The notes: a model not told the origin generated them from the letters alone. Shown: positions 34,472-47,937, numbered from the stretch's first letter. The stretch is DNA of 64,000 bases from Salvia splendens (GCF_004379255.2 NC_056035.1:15273902-15337901); one strand, 5' to 3'. Numbers and translations are program-made.

Positions 34472-36593
34472 ATGGATCACATGGATGAAATTGATATTAT
34501 TGACTGGGATAGTATAGAAATTACTCCACTTGAAGAATCACAGATTGGTGCTCCTGAGAGCTTGATGAATGAAGAAACAATGTTTCCATTTGTTGGTCTA
34601 ACCTTAGAGAAACCTAGTGATGCAGCAGTAGATGGAATGAATTATGGTCCAATTGTTGATGAGGTAATGGACATACGAGTTCATGACCATATTCCTAATG
34701 AAGAGAGTGTATTTTATGATATGGATGACCCTCCGATGGATGTTGGAACCATATACACAAATATGAATGATTTTAGGAAAGCAGTGAAGCAACATGCTAT
34801 AAAGACTCAGTTTGAACTAGAAACAGAGAAATCCAACCCAAATTTGTTCAGGGGCTTCTGCAAAGCAGAGAGTTGTCTATGGTCAAGTGTTGCTAGGTGG
34901 ATGAAAAATGAAAAGCATGTGAAGGTATAATATGCTAACTTGTTAATAATATGTACTATTGATGTAACTAATATATTTGCTCATTTTAATAATGTGTGCA
35001 TTTTGTAACTAATATTTTTGTGTCCCTGGTGGGGCAGGTTTGTTTGAATAAAGGTGCGCATTTTTGTTCATACACAGAGTAAGGACCAAGATGACATTGT
35101 ATCATTGGGTTGGAGAAAAGACAATCCTTTTTTTAAATAAAGATCCAAACATGGGAGCAATTAAGTTGCAAAATGAGTTGCAGGAGAAGTATGTCGCCAC
35201 AATTCATTATTCTACTACATATGCTGGTATGCAGATTGCACGTGAAAAATTGTATGGAACATGAGAGGACAGTTTTGGGAATTTGTTTAACTTTAAGGCA
35301 ATGGTTGAGCTTAAAATGTCAGGGAGTGTAGTTGAGATAGGGTTGAAAGAGACTGAAGACGAGGTGTACTTTCAAAGATTTTTTTGTTGCTTCAAACCTA
35401 GTACCAATGGCTTCCTAAATGGGTGTAGGCCATATTTAAGTGTAGATGCAACGACTCTTAATGGTAGATGGAATGGACAGCTACTGGGTACTGTATTAGA
35501 TGGCCACAACTGGATATTTCCACTTGCTTTTGGGTGGTTTGAAAGTGAGACCAATGAAGAATGGATTTGGTTTATGGAGCAGCTAAAGAGAGCAATGGGA
35601 AGTCCACCTCATTTAGCTATTTGCTCAGATGCATGCAAGGGGTTGGAGAATGTTGTGAAGGCGGTGTTTCCATGAGCAGAGCATAGAGAGTGTTTTATCC
35701 ACTTGATGAAGAATTTTTCTAAGAGGTTTCAGGGTCCAATTTTTGGACACATGTATCCTGCAGCTAGGACATTTTGTCCAATTTATCATGAAAAGCTAAT
35801 GCACAAGATGTACGAAGTAAATGATAGGGTGCAACCATCCTTAGAGACATATCACATCTTGCTTTGGATGAGGAGCAAATTTTCCGAAGACATCAAATGT
35901 GACTATATTACAAACAATATTGCAGAAGTATGAAACAATTGGGTAAAGGACCTTAAGGACCTTCCAATAGCTGAGCTAGTTGACAGTCTGAGATCAAAGT
36001 TCATGGAGCTCTATGCAAGGAAGAGAGATATAGGTGAAAGATGGGAAGGCCACACCATGCTTCCAATTGTTGTTCGCCATCTCAATGTTCTTAGTAGACA
36101 ATTGGGCAACTTGAAGGTCAAAGTAGGTGGTATGGGTGAGGCAGAGGTGACTGAGATCACAAATACACACAAGGTAATTAGACATGTTGTGAATCTTGCA
36201 CAACACACTTGCTCATGTAGGGAGTGGCAAGTCTCAGGGAAACCATGCCCACATGCATTAGCAGTGATAACTTCACATAGAAATCCTAAAATGGAAGATT
36301 ACCTACATCCTTACTTTTCAGTGAGTCTATTTAGGCTAGCATATACAGGGGTAATTAGTCCATTTCCCGACAAGTCTCAGTGGCCTAGCATAGACCTTGG
36401 CTTCAAGGTGTTACCTCCTTTGAAAAAAGAGCTCCCGGCAAACAGATGAAACATAGGATACCTGGATGCTTGGAAGGCAAAGGAAACAAATCTAGAACAA
36501 AAGGAATGTGGCAGGTCCAATGTAAGCAATGCAAAGAGTTTGGTCATAGGGAGTCATCAACTAAATGTGTCTTTAATGGGACAAAGAAAATGT
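34472..36593 (+). pseudogene. MuDR-type MULE transposase, multiply broken
   Basis: The frame starts MDHMDEIDIIDWDSIEITPL. It contains a MuDR N-terminal domain (FRKAVKQHAIKTQFELE, then CLWSSVARWM) and, after an intron, a transposase core (CRPYLSVDATTLNGRWNGQL and ICSDACKGLENVV), with in-frame stops near 35082, 35263, 35673 and 35931. It goes on to a SWIM zinc finger (CSCREWQVSGKPCPHALAVI, about 36210-36270), a stop after KKELPANR (36447) and zinc-knuckle remnants. The number of stops shows it is dead. The small frame at 36605-36937 (RAKGRPLGGMHAST) may be the last exon. Confidence 0.88.
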
Positions 36594-36975
36594 AATTATT
36601 TAGATTGCATCTCCTCTTCATTTTATCATCTCAATCTTATTTTTGTTTTGCTTACTTGAGTTGCAGGAAGAGCCGTGCAAAGGGACGACCTTTAGGTGGG
36701 ATGCATGCTAGTACATATCAAAGGCAGGGGGTAGTTGATGAACCAATGAGGTATGAAGAATTAAATATGTATAATTGTTACATTGAGCCAACCGTTTTTT
36801 TTTATAAATTGACATTAATATCAAATATTTTCAGCCAAGTGAATTGTAGCATGAAGGTGGAGGAAAGCCTAAACCTAGAAGACGTACCAATAAAAATATG
36901 TACGAAGAAGAAACTCACTTCAAGGAAGTTAATTTAGTGATAATGTATTTTGAGGAACTAAGCTTTTGAAGAACA

Positions 36976-37165
36976 TGTTCATGGGTGACCTATGCTTTTG
37001 TGGAAGTATTTTGTGGATGAACTATGTTTTTGTGGAAGTATTTTGTGAAACTATGTTTTTGTGAATTCATACTTTCGTGGAAGTATTTTGTGGATGTATG
37101 TTTTTGTGGAAGTATTTTGTGAAACTATGTTTTTGTGGATCCATACTATTATGGAAGTAGTTGTG
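36976..37165. repeat. Short tandem repeats near the MULE B right end
   Basis: Degenerate copies of tgtttttgtggaagtatttt with spacing of about 30-60 bp, at least five copies. No coding potential. Confidence 0.75.
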
Positions 37166-37332
37166 GAAGAGGAGTTTTGATGGTTGCTTTTTTATATAAA
37201 CATGTTTTTTTTATTTAAAAAAAATATTCATTAGCAAATAAATGATTCAGGATGGTATACGATTAAATATTGTCTATTTTTCACATAGCTTGTTAGTTAA
37301 TAGGAGTAGCGATGATAAATTGTTTAGTGAAC

Positions 37333-37755
37333 AAAATTGTTATTTAATAGACACTAGAATAGTTCACGCACAAAGACAATATGGAAAAGAGAAGATATTC
37401 AAATCAATATTTTAATATTATTATATCATTGTATATGGAAAAGATTTAAAAAATTGTTATTTAATAGACACTAGAATAGTTCACGCACAAAGACAATATG
37501 GAAAAGAGAAGATATTCAAATTAATACTTCCTCCGTCCCGCACTACTCGCACTTATTTCCTTTTTGGGCGTCCCAAGTTACTTGCACTCTTTCCATTTTT
37601 AGTAAAAAATTTCACCTACAGCCGTCATTTTTTACTTTCCTATACACTCATTCCTTAATCTCCGAGCCGAAAAGGAAATGAGCAAGTAACCCGGGACGGA
37701 TGGAGTATTTTAATATTATTATATCATTGTATATGGAAAAGATTAAAAGAGAAGA
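37333..37755. repeat. About 115-bp tandem duplication, second copy interrupted by a MITE
   Basis: aaattgttatttaatagaca ... atatggaaaagatt occurs at about 37333-37449 and again from 37452. The second copy is broken after 37524 by the Stowaway element and resumes at 37706. The first copy therefore preserves the empty site (caatattttaatatt). Confidence 0.88.
37527..37705. mobile_element. Stowaway-type MITE within MULE B
   Basis: A 179-bp element with TIRs cttcctccgtcccg and cgggacggatggag, flanked by TA (37525-37526 and 37706-37707). The matching unfilled copy nearby confirms the insertion point. Confidence 0.92.
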
Positions 37756-38201
37756 TATTCAAAAGATTGACAAATCTCGTAAATGATCGGCTAATTTATT
37801 AGAGTTTAGGTGAAAATATGAAAATGGTAGTTTAGTCCACTTATAAATGATGGGAAATAAATAATAGGAAAAAAGAATAGAAAAAGATAAAAAATTAGAA
37901 ATCCCTTTTTCTGAAAAATACGCACGCCTCGATCCCATATTCTAAAAAGTTAGCAAAATTAACCCCTAATTTTAAAAGGTGAGCGTAATTAACCCATAAT
38001 AACCAAATTTATCGGGACCTGCATTCGTTCTTTGAAAATCTCTCAGATCTTCTTCCACCTGAGAAATGGTTTGCATCACACTCTCAACAACGCAAATCTT
38101 CCGATCCGATTCAGAACCCTAGGTTTCTCTCTCTACACTCCATGAATTCCTCGCTCTGAAAGTCATTCTCTCTCTATCTATCCGCGCGCGAATTCTCGAA
38201 G

Positions 38202-41200
38202 ATGTATATGGCATATGGATGGCCGCAGGTCATCCCTCTCGAATTGCCCAACTGTCCTTCTACGCAGCAGATCGTGTATTTTAAAGTTGTAAATAGTTTG
38301 ATCCTTATTGTGGCGCCCACTCACATCGAGCTCTGGACGTCTTCTCAGGTACATTTGCTCAATGACATTGCTGATTTTTTGGTGGAATTGTGAATTTCGC
38401 GTTTTCTGTGCTCAATTTGGTTTTTAGGACCTGTTTGTTTTGTTGTTTATATTCTTGCTCTTTTCGTTTTGATTCTGTTTACAGCACAGAGTGAGGCTGG
38501 GGAAGTACAAGAGAGATGTGGATTCAATTCAAAGAGAGGGGGAGAATTTGCGGGCAGTTTGGAGCCCTGATACTAAGCTCATTGCTGTTCTTGTAAGCAT
38601 TGAAGTACTGAATAAAGTGCAAGCATTCCAGTGACATTTACTTTTTGCTTGATACATTGTCCCGTTCCGAACTGATACAGTTTATGCTTATTCCGAATCG
38701 TGTAATACCACATATTTGCTCTAGCATAAATTGGTTACCATGCAACATGCAATTCCATTTTAAAATCATAAGTTGTTCTGAAATATTGCGGGAAAGTAAA
38801 TTATACTCTTACTTAGTAGTTAGAATTTTATCTTTAAACTGGAGGAGTAGCTAGTACTCCAATGCATTACACTAGCTATTTCATGTCGTGACTGGTAGTT
38901 ATTGTAGCAAAGAATATAGTGTCAAGTAACTGATAATCTGATATACATTTTTGTGTGTCAGTAATATCATGTTTGCTAGACCGAGAGAAAAAATAGTTAT
39001 AGTTATTTGTTAACGAAGAATTTGGTTTTATGTCAAATATGTAGTTTGAATGGGTATGATATGTGTGCGGTGTACAAGCTTGTTCATGGTTATCCTCTGT
39101 AAATGATGCGGCACCAACTTTATTCATGGGAAGATATGTTTTAAATATGGCATCTCTAGTTTTCTTCTACTAAGTTACTTACATAATGCACTTAATTTAG
39201 TAAATGGTTAATCTTGTTGTTGCCTATTAATCATCTGATTCTGCCACTGTTTTGCAGACATCATCCTTTTATCTTCACATTTTTAAGGTTCAAATGACGG
39301 AAAAAAAAATATATGTGGGCGGGAAGCAACCAACTGATTTATTTCTCTCAAACATATCCTTAGTTCTCAGTGAGCAAGTCCCATTTGCAAACAAGAATTT
39401 GACAATGTAAGCAAGTATCATGTCTTATTTATTCTACCGAGTCAATGGCTTAATTGCCTGCATTATATTGCTTTTTCTCAAATCATTTCATGATTCTTCT
39501 AGCACGGAGTTTCGGATGACAAATATTTGGTTGCATTTATGATTGAGAGGAACTTCGTGCTTTTTAATTCTTTACTTACGTGTCCTACTGATAGAAGTTT
39601 ATAATAAAATTTCTGTTAGTTACATGCGATTTCTGCATTTGCATTTAATAGAATAAAGTTAAGAAGTTTTATTGTGTTCAGCAGTGAAGCATGCCGGCTT
39701 AACCAATGAAGCCATACTCACAGAAGCACTTGGCCATGCTTGACTTTTGGGTCACTCTCAGTTTGACATAGTTCTTAATCTAGAATGATATCGAGTCTTT
39801 AATACTTGTATTACAGGAGCAACTTTGTTTGTGACAACAAACACATGCTGATTGGGCTATCTGATGGATCACTGTATAACATATCTTGGAAGGGTGAGGT
39901 ATGTGCATTTTGGCTTGGGACCTTTTTTCAACAAAACTATGTAGAAATATCCTCAATTCATCATGTTTCACTGGATAGTTGAAGCATTTAACAACATTTG
40001 TGGCATTAAGGATATACTTGCTTGTTCAGTTGTTGCCAAAAGTTTTACTACTACCTTAATTGGATGGATTGAGAGATGTAAACAACTTTCTTGATCTTTG
40101 TACAGTTCTGTGGTGCCTTTTTCCTTGATATGTTACCAAATGATGGTAGTGGTGCGAATAAATTATCCAATCACTATAGCAATGGTTCAACTGCCAGAGG
40201 AGTTCAAATGGGTGATGGTCCCAACCACATGAACCATGTCATGCCTCAGACTTCTGGAATTCTCCACCTTGAATTTTCCTTTCCTTTGCGGCCACTTTTT
40301 GTGCTGTTTTCTGACGGGGAGCTGATTCAGTGTTCTGTGAGCAAGAGGGGTCTAAAACATGCAGAATCTGTCATAGTTGAAAAGCGATTTGCTTCAAGGG
40401 AAGCTGTATGTGCATCAGTGGCACCAGATCAACAGATTCTTGCTGTTGGGACTCAAAAAGGTGCTGTTGAGTTGTATGACCTTGCAGATTCTGCATCACT
40501 TATTCGCTCCGTGTCATTGCATGATTGGGGGTAAGCCTTATAAATTCTGTGAAACTTGTAAAGTGGAAATAGTCATGTTGATGACACACCATGTCTCTTC
40601 CTTTTTTAAGAAGCCTTTTGACTACATAGTACATACCCCTCCGTTCCATAGTAGTGGAGTCATTTTGCCATTTTGGTACGTTCCATAGTAGTGGAGTCAT
40701 TTCCCTTTTTAGTAAAAGTCAACTCATTTCTTCTCACTTACTTTACTCTCTCTTACTTTATTCTGTCTTCATCTTTCTACCTTTTTCATTTCCTACTTTA
40801 TTCTTTCTTTACTTAACCCACTTAACACAATTTTTCTTAATCTCTGTGTCGGAAAAAAATGCCTCCATTACTATGGAACGGAGGGAGTACTAAACTTGCA
40901 TTCGCCACCCCTTAAGGGGGAAGGAAGTTTATACATACATGTACTAGGAATTCAATGTAATTGTTATTGATGAAGTGCAACTTAGTCGGTAAGTCTCATC
41001 CCCTCCAACCAATAGGTCGGGGGTTCGAGTCACCATGGGGTAAATAAATGGGGAACCAACTTAGTTTAATGTAATTGTCTGGACCCGTGGTGGTGTTTTT
41101 TTTGCTTCCTACTAGGAATCATGTCTGTAAGTAGTTGAATATGGATAATATTGAAAAGTGAAAACAACTACGAATAAGGGACTAAGGGGTACTGAATATT

Positions 41201-44200
41201 AGTCACTATTTACATTTTGTGAGGATAACTTTTTGATTCATATCTTTTATTTAAAGATCATGAAGAGGAAAATTCAGCAATCATCTCATCTGAAAGTATA
41301 AAATATTGGGATATTTCCTGGCTTAATCTGGGTATAAATTTGTATGGCTGCAATTTTTTTGCTATTGTTTCCCAAGTTCAGTTTATTCTGTGCATTTGAT
41401 TTAGATTTTTGTCTCCTTGTAATCATCATGAACTGAATGCATTCTTTGTGGATTTATCACAGATATTCTGTGGAAGATACTGGCCCTGTCAATTGTATTG
41501 TTTGGACACCTGATAACTCTGCTTTCGCAGTCGGATGGAGGTTAAGGGGACTTACTGTTTGGTCTGTCTCAGGCTGTCGTTTGATGTCTACAATCCGCCA
41601 GATAGGTTTGAGTTCTGTATCTTCTCCTGTGGTGAAGCCAACTGGGGATTTCAAGTATGAGCCCATGATGGGGGGCACATCGCTGATGCACTGGGACGAA
41701 CATGGATATAAACTTTATGCTATCGAAGAAGGATCTTCAGAGAGAATTATTGCATTTTCTTTTGGAAAATGCTGCCTAAATAGGGGTGTTTCTGGCACAA
41801 CCTATGTGCGCCAAGTTATTTATGGTGAAGACCGCTTGCTTATTGTACAGTCTGAAGATACTGATGAACTTAAGATCTTGCACCTCAATCTTCCAGTTAT
41901 GTATACTTTGTTTAATTTTTGCTTTTGGGATTCCACCCTACCTTTACTGTAAGATGTTCTGATTGACTATGGGATGTGCCAGGTATCTTATATTTTGCAA
42001 AACTGGCCTATTCTTTATGTTGCTGCTAGTAAGGATGGAATGTATCTGGCTGTTGCTGGGCTTCATGGTTTAATCTTATACGACATACGACTAAAGAGGT
42101 GGAGAGTGTTTGGAGACGTTACTCAGGAACAACAAATTCAATGCAGGGGATTGTTATGGCTGGGAAAAATTGTTGTTGTCTGCAATTATCTGGAATCTTC
42201 TGACACGTGAGAAATCTTTTACATTTATAAGTTCACATGAGTTGAGGGATTCTTCTTGTTGTTTTAAAACAAACCACTAGTCCCCAAAATTCATTTCTAA
42301 TTTCTTGTTTTGAACACTACTACTAAGTCAACTTCAATGATCCTAGTGTTGTTAAAAAGGTCAATGGAGCATTGCCTTTTTTATGCTTGTGTCATCCATT
42401 TTGGTTTGTGTCTGCTAGTCATATTAGAATGTGGTGTTTCATTTCTACTGGGTTCTTATGAAAGTGCATCTTACGAGAAATTTGTTATACAAAATTTTTT
42501 AATCTAAGAAAAAATCAACTGCATTATGTGGTCTGTAACTTATCTGGCAGTTGGAGTCAATCTTTTTCTTTTCATGTTTCCAGTGTAACTTGTTCTGTCA
42601 CTTTCTGATAAATGTTATCTATTGACATGTGGTTTTATCACAACTATTTGTGATTTTAGGTATGAATTGCTTTTCTACCCTAGATATCACCTCGATCAAA
42701 GTTCTCTACTTTGCCGGAAGCCATTGCTTACAAAACCAATGGTCATGGATGTATATCAAGATTATTTGCTTGTCACTTATCGCCCATTTGATGTTCATAT
42801 ATACCATGTGAAAATAACTGGTGAATTATCACCTTCTAGCTCTCCAGATTTACAGGTAATTAGATGCTTCAAAAAGGATTTTCTTGAAAAGTTGTTAAAA
42901 TATGTTGCCTGACAAAAACAATTATAGTTCAGTCAGTGTCAATAAAACAAGACTTCTCTCAAATGACAGTATAGTGATAGTATTATATTCTTCATACATT
43001 TTTTAAGTGATAAAATGACAAACAGCTTTCTACAGTACGAGAACTTTCAATCATGACTGTGAAGAGCCATCCTGCTGCAATTCATTTTATTCCTGATCAG
43101 CTTCCACATGACGACATGTCAAGAAGTGATATATCATCAACCCATGAGCCTTCTAAGTATGTGCTTATTCTTTATCCTTCTATTTCTTGACACTTTAGTT
43201 TCTTGCGGTTTCCTGATGAATGGTCGTATGCTCCTTTAGGTGTTTAATACTGCGGGTGAATGGGGACCTTTCACTACTTGATTTGGATGATGGCCGAGAA
43301 AGAGAACTCACTCACTCCGTAGAGTTATTTTGGGTTACCTGTGGGCAGTTGGGGGAGAAAACTAACTTAATTGAGGAAGTTTCCTGGTTAGACTATGGCC
43401 ATCGAGGGATGCAGGTTCTGGTTTCTGCAGGCATTAGGCCTCTTAGTAAACCTTTTGCATTCTACTTGATATTTCTGTTGCTTATTTTTCTAGAAGCTCA
43501 CCTGCAGGTATGGTATCCATCTCTAGGTGCTGATCCATTTAAACAGGAAGACTTTTTACAGGTAATTGTGCCTAAAAGTTCTTCAGTCACTTATTTCCTG
43601 CACGTATACGTTGGATCATCCATTAAACTCTTGGCGCTCAACTACCGAGCATGTAAAAAGGTTTTGAGCATCTATTGGTGGTTCACTTTTGATATACGTC
43701 AGTTATGCCCTAGTCATGTTTAATTGGTCTTGGGCGTTTAGTAGTAACAACTTTCAGCTATAGCAAGTGCTTAAAGTTCTACATTATCATTTTGTTCATC
43801 TCACCTAAAATATGTTGTTTGGCATGATACTAGTTGGACCCGGAGCTGGAATTTGATCGTGAGGTATATCCTCTAGGTCTACTTCCAGATGCTGGTGTCG
43901 TAGTTGGTGTTTCCCAGAGAATGTCGTTTTCAGCATGTACAGAGTTCCCATGTTTTGAGCCATCTCCTCAAGCTCAAACCATATTACACTGTCTACTTCG
44001 CCATCTTCTTCAGGTAAATAAGCGAGCAATGTTGGCTCTCAATAATTAGGATTTTCTTCAATGACATAGAACTAGGCCAGTTAATCTCTGAAACACTTCA
44101 TTTTTGATGTATCACTCTAACATGAGAACATGAGAGACACAATGTGATCTTATTGAACAATCGTGGTAGTTTTTTTACTTACACAAGCTCAACATCACTC

Positions 44201-47200
44201 AATAAAAGAATTAGCATGCATCGAACTGAACGTTGTTGAAGACTTTTGTTGCAGAGGAGCTGGACATTTGTTTCTTCATTGATGTATTGGCCCTATGGTG
44301 TTTAAACTCGTTCTTCTTAGTCTTGGTTTGAAACTATTGTTTCTGTGAATAAAACTTCTTTTCCTGAAAAATTAGGAGCAGTTCCTGCATGTCACATAGC
44401 TCTATATCAAAAGGTTTATGCGTTTTACTGCAGAGGGACAAGAGGGAAGAAGCTCTACGCCTTGCCCAAATATCAGCAGAGAAGCCACATTTTTCTCATT
44501 GCCTGGAATGGCTTCTATTTACAGTTTTTGATGCCGAAATTTCCAGGTAACTCATCTAGATATTCTGTCCTTTCATATTGTTTTCACAACAAACTATTCC
44601 GAATGCACCTAAGTTGGGCTTCTTCTGTCCAGGAAAGAATCAGAAGCTTTGTATATATATGTGTCTGTGACGCTGTGTGTTTGTTCATCTTGTTATTAAA
44701 TATGATATTTAATCTAATACCTTCTGCGATAATCTGAATATGAAGTCTGGGGGTAGTTAGATTCATCATATAGGCTGAGTTTAAGAATGTGTATTTTGGA
44801 TATCTAGATCGGCCAGTCTGCTGGTATCTTGCTTCACTGCCCTTTCTGGTTTAGTAACGAAAAAAACATAAGAATCTTGCAAAGCTGATTTTTTAATCAT
44901 GGCTTTCTTCTCTGTTCATTTTTTTATTATCTTGTAAATACATTACCACTGATACAACTTACAAGCACACAAAAGAAAATTATCTAAGGAACCTGTATAA
45001 AGTTCACCGTTGCACTGCTTGAGAAATCATAAGCCCTGTAACCTAATTAGTTCAATCAATATGCAGTTCTAAATATATGCTGCCTTTTTTCTGCAGGCAA
45101 TATTCAAGCAAAAATCAGGGTGCTGTAGCTAATCACGCTCCCTCTCTTCTGGAAAAGAGCTGTGATTTGATAAGAAACTTCCCTGAATATTATGATGTTG
45201 TTGTCAGTGTAGCACGAAAGACTGATGGTCGACATTGGGCTGATCTGTTTTCTGCTGCAGGCAGATCAACTGAGTATGATACTCAATTTTATGATTTTGC
45301 TTATAATATTGCAGAAACTTGTTTGCCAGTGGATTTTTTGACTATTTTATTTCATATTGAACCCTGTTGAAATTATCATTGTGGAGAGTACTAGAAGTTG
45401 TGAAATTCAGAGATGTTAGTTGTTCCTAGAGAAGTCTGTGTACATTTGGTCATTGAGAATGAAGTATTTTACTTTTAGGTTGTTTGACGAATGCGTTCAG
45501 CAAAGATGGTACCGCACTGCAGCATGCTATATACTTGTAAGTACCTTTTAGTTACCTTCTGTTTTCTTTTTGCATTTTGTTATTATTCTGATTACCTCGC
45601 ATCATTTTTGTTTTCCCTTGTTTGTTAAACAAAAGATTTCATGCTTTGGGTCTTCCTGTCACCACCAGTTACCCTGCTGGAGTTATTAGAAGAATATTTT
45701 ACTTCTTAGTGTACGATAGACCACATGCAGTATTTATGGTACAAATAATTCTCGCACGTCGCCATAACTATTAAGTGATTTTGCATATTCTTGGTTATTT
45801 TTTAGTTCTGCGCATTGCATGCGGATATTTTTGGCGTGTCATCCTCACCTTTAGATATGGTGTCGAAGAATGATTGTATTGTGCTGATTGAAACCTCGCT
45901 TGCTTCTGTTGGTACAGGTCATTGCTAAGCTTGAAGGTCCTGCAGTGAGTCAATGTTGCGCCTTGAATTTACTACAGGTGATTATATTTTGTTTTAGTCA
46001 CCCAAAAAGATTAAGCACATGGTTGCTATGCTTTATATATTGTTGAACTAATCAACTAAAATAAATTACATGTGCTCCAATCCTTTTAGATAATTGAATA
46101 TTGCTATATGACGTGCTTTGCTCATACTTCGTGGCTGATTTCTTGTGTATCATTTCTTGCGATACTATACTAGAGTGTACCTTATTTCTCCCTCTTTAGT
46201 TGTATTCAATACATTCTGATGAGGACTTATCCATTGTTTAGGCTACACTTAACGAGGCTTTGTATGAACTGGCTGGAGAGCTGGTAAGTGTCTGCATAAC
46301 CTTGTTTGATTTCTTAAAAGATGGACTCCTTTTTTCCCCTCTAATTTAATTTAATGCTTAACCCTATTCTTTTAGGTGAGGTTTCTACTTAGATCTGGAA
46401 GAGAATATGAACATTCCAGTACGGATTCTGAGAGAGATTCTCCAAGACTCTTAGGATATTTTCTGTTCCCTTCCAGTTTCCGAAAGCAATCAAATGATGC
46501 AAAAAGGTAAAGCTGGGTAATTAATTTGTCGTTTTTAATGAATAAATTAGGTGTTTTATTAATTATTCCACCAGTCTGGCTTGATCAGCCTCATTGATTC
46601 CTATGTACTTCTTCCTTTTCATTTAATGAATGGCAGCCCCTCATCAAAAGAGCCAAGTGCACATATTGCTTCTGTAAAAAATATTCTGGAAAGCCATGCC
46701 AGCTATTTGATGTCTGGGAAGGAGCTTTCAGAGCTTGTTACATTTGTCAAAGGCACACAATTTGATCTAGTGGTATGCTTCCTCTTATTTTGTCAGAAGT
46801 CAGAAGGATCCTATCATCAACCTTAGAGATATATAACGTGATAGAATTATTACAGGATTATCTTCAACGAGAAAGATATGGAAGTGCTCGTCTGGAGGAC
46901 TTTGCTTCAGGGCTTGAAATGATTGGGCAGAAGGTAACCAATTTGTAGAGCACTCTTGACTTAGAATTTTAAATGCTTTTCATCTCTTATGAATTTCTTA
47001 AGTCTTTCCTAGTGCAAATTCAAATACTGGCTCTCCAACATCTTGCCTAATCTCCTTCTGTTCTGGTTGACACACAATACTTATATCATAGTTCTCTAAA
47101 TTCTTGGAAATGGGTTGATCAGGCTTTTCCCTTTGTGGTCATTTTGTAATATAATTTGATTGTTACTGCATAAGATTAAGTTGATAGTGCAAATACTCAA

Positions 47201-47937
47201 CCTAGCTTTTTATGCAAGTTGCTTGATGTTTGTTGTTGGATTCTTGTGGATGCATGTGCATGCATAGGTTAACAAATGACTACAACTGAATAGTCCAATA
47301 TATTGAAGTACCTTGGTATACTTGTATTATTCACCACCTTATTATTGCTCTCTCATGTAGCTGCATATGGGAACGTTGCAAAGTCGCTTGGATGCAGAAT
47401 TCCTCTTGGCAAATATGTGCTCAGTCAAATTTAAAGAATGGATTGTGGTCTTGGCCACATTATTGAGGCGCTCAGAGGTCTGGCCAACATTTTTCTAAAA
47501 TCACAAGAATGCCATTTCTGGTAACTTCCTCACTCATGTTGGTTGACACCTTTCACTTCCTTGTCGTCAGGTTCTCTACGATTTGTTTAGGCATAATTTG
47601 CAGTTGTGGAAAGCATACAGCCAGACAATACAGGTAAGGTCTCAGTTCACATATGTCGACTGGAGCGCCTAATCCTCGTTATACTTATCGTGCATTTGCT
47701 ACATGCAATGATGTTTTAGGCACATGAAGCTTTTGCTGAATACCACGACTTGTTGGAAGAGCTGGACGGAAGGCTTTCGTCAACTGCTAACTCTGAAGGT
47801 ACATGAGCTAATTGGTCATCTAAAACCCCATGGATTTGGTTTGACACAGTTTTGCAACGCCTCGCATAGCGCGGTCAAAAACCTTTCAGAAGATCAATGA
47901 ATATGTATGCTGTTTCATCTTTGCAGAAGTTAAGTAA
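38202..47937 (+). CDS. RIC1-type guanine nucleotide exchange factor subunit (Rab6/Ypt6 GEF)
   Basis: Homologue of yeast Ric1 / animal RIC1, which with Rgp1 activates Rab6-class GTPases at the Golgi for retrograde traffic. Exons: 38202-38348, 38485-38592, 39258-39406, 39817-39898, 40106-40530, 41463-41895, 41983-42206, 42660-42855, 43026-43156, 43240-43414, 43508-43561, 43834-44013, 44434-44546, 45097-45273, 45479-45536, 45918-45977, 46242-46283, 46376-46506, 46637-46772, 46856-46933, 47361-47477, 47571-47633, 47720-47798, 47927-47937. Total 3369 nt, 1122 residues, all junctions GT-AG and in phase. The N-terminal half is a WD40-like propeller (IELWTSSQ, LIGLSDGSLYNISW, AVGTQKGAVELYDLAD, VNCIVWTPDNSAFAVGWRLR). 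The C-terminal half is helical and carries the RIC1 domain (ARKTDGRHWADLFSAAGRST, ELFDECVQQRWYRTAACYIL). The start MYMAYGWPQVIP is the usual plant start. The last 11-nt exon is uncertain; reading through instead would stop at 47806. Confidence 0.93.
40636..40887. mobile_element. Stowaway-like MITE in RIC1 intron 5
   Basis: A 252-bp element with TIRs cccctccgttccatagtagt and actatggaacggagggag, flanked by TA (40634-40635 and 40888-40889). The left end is duplicated internally (cgttccatagtagtggagtc twice, from 40641 and 40679). Confidence 0.9.
40952..41109 (+). mobile_element. tRNA-derived SINE in RIC1 intron 5
   Basis: A 158-bp element with a box A-like tagtcggtaag (about 40984) and a box B-like ggttcgagtc (about 41031) at tRNA-gene spacing. 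It ends in a short T-rich stretch (gtttttttt) and is flanked by a perfect 10-bp duplication tactaggaat (40942-40951 and 41110-41119). It lies just downstream of the Stowaway MITE. It does not fold as a real tRNA by eye, and the duplication shows it was retrotransposed. Confidence 0.82.

Larger units (their letters stand above)
33564..37995. mobile_element. MULE transposon B, decayed (about 4.4 kb)
   Basis: Long inverted ends: left 33564-33760 (gggagttaattatgc, gatcgaggcgtgc, tttttcagaa, taagtggactaaactaccat) against right about 37800-37995 in reverse complement (gggttaattacgc and the same inner blocks), roughly 190 bp and diverged. It encloses a MuDR-type transposase with several stops. A clean 9-bp duplication was not found; accaaat occurs close outside both ends. 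It is older than MULE A. The right end is about 207 bp from the RIC1 ATG. Confidence 0.8.

Noticed and set aside
40980..41045. Possible tRNA gene
   Set aside because: Box A and B motifs are present, but no acceptor stem or cloverleaf is visible and a 10-bp target duplication flanks a larger unit; read as a SINE.
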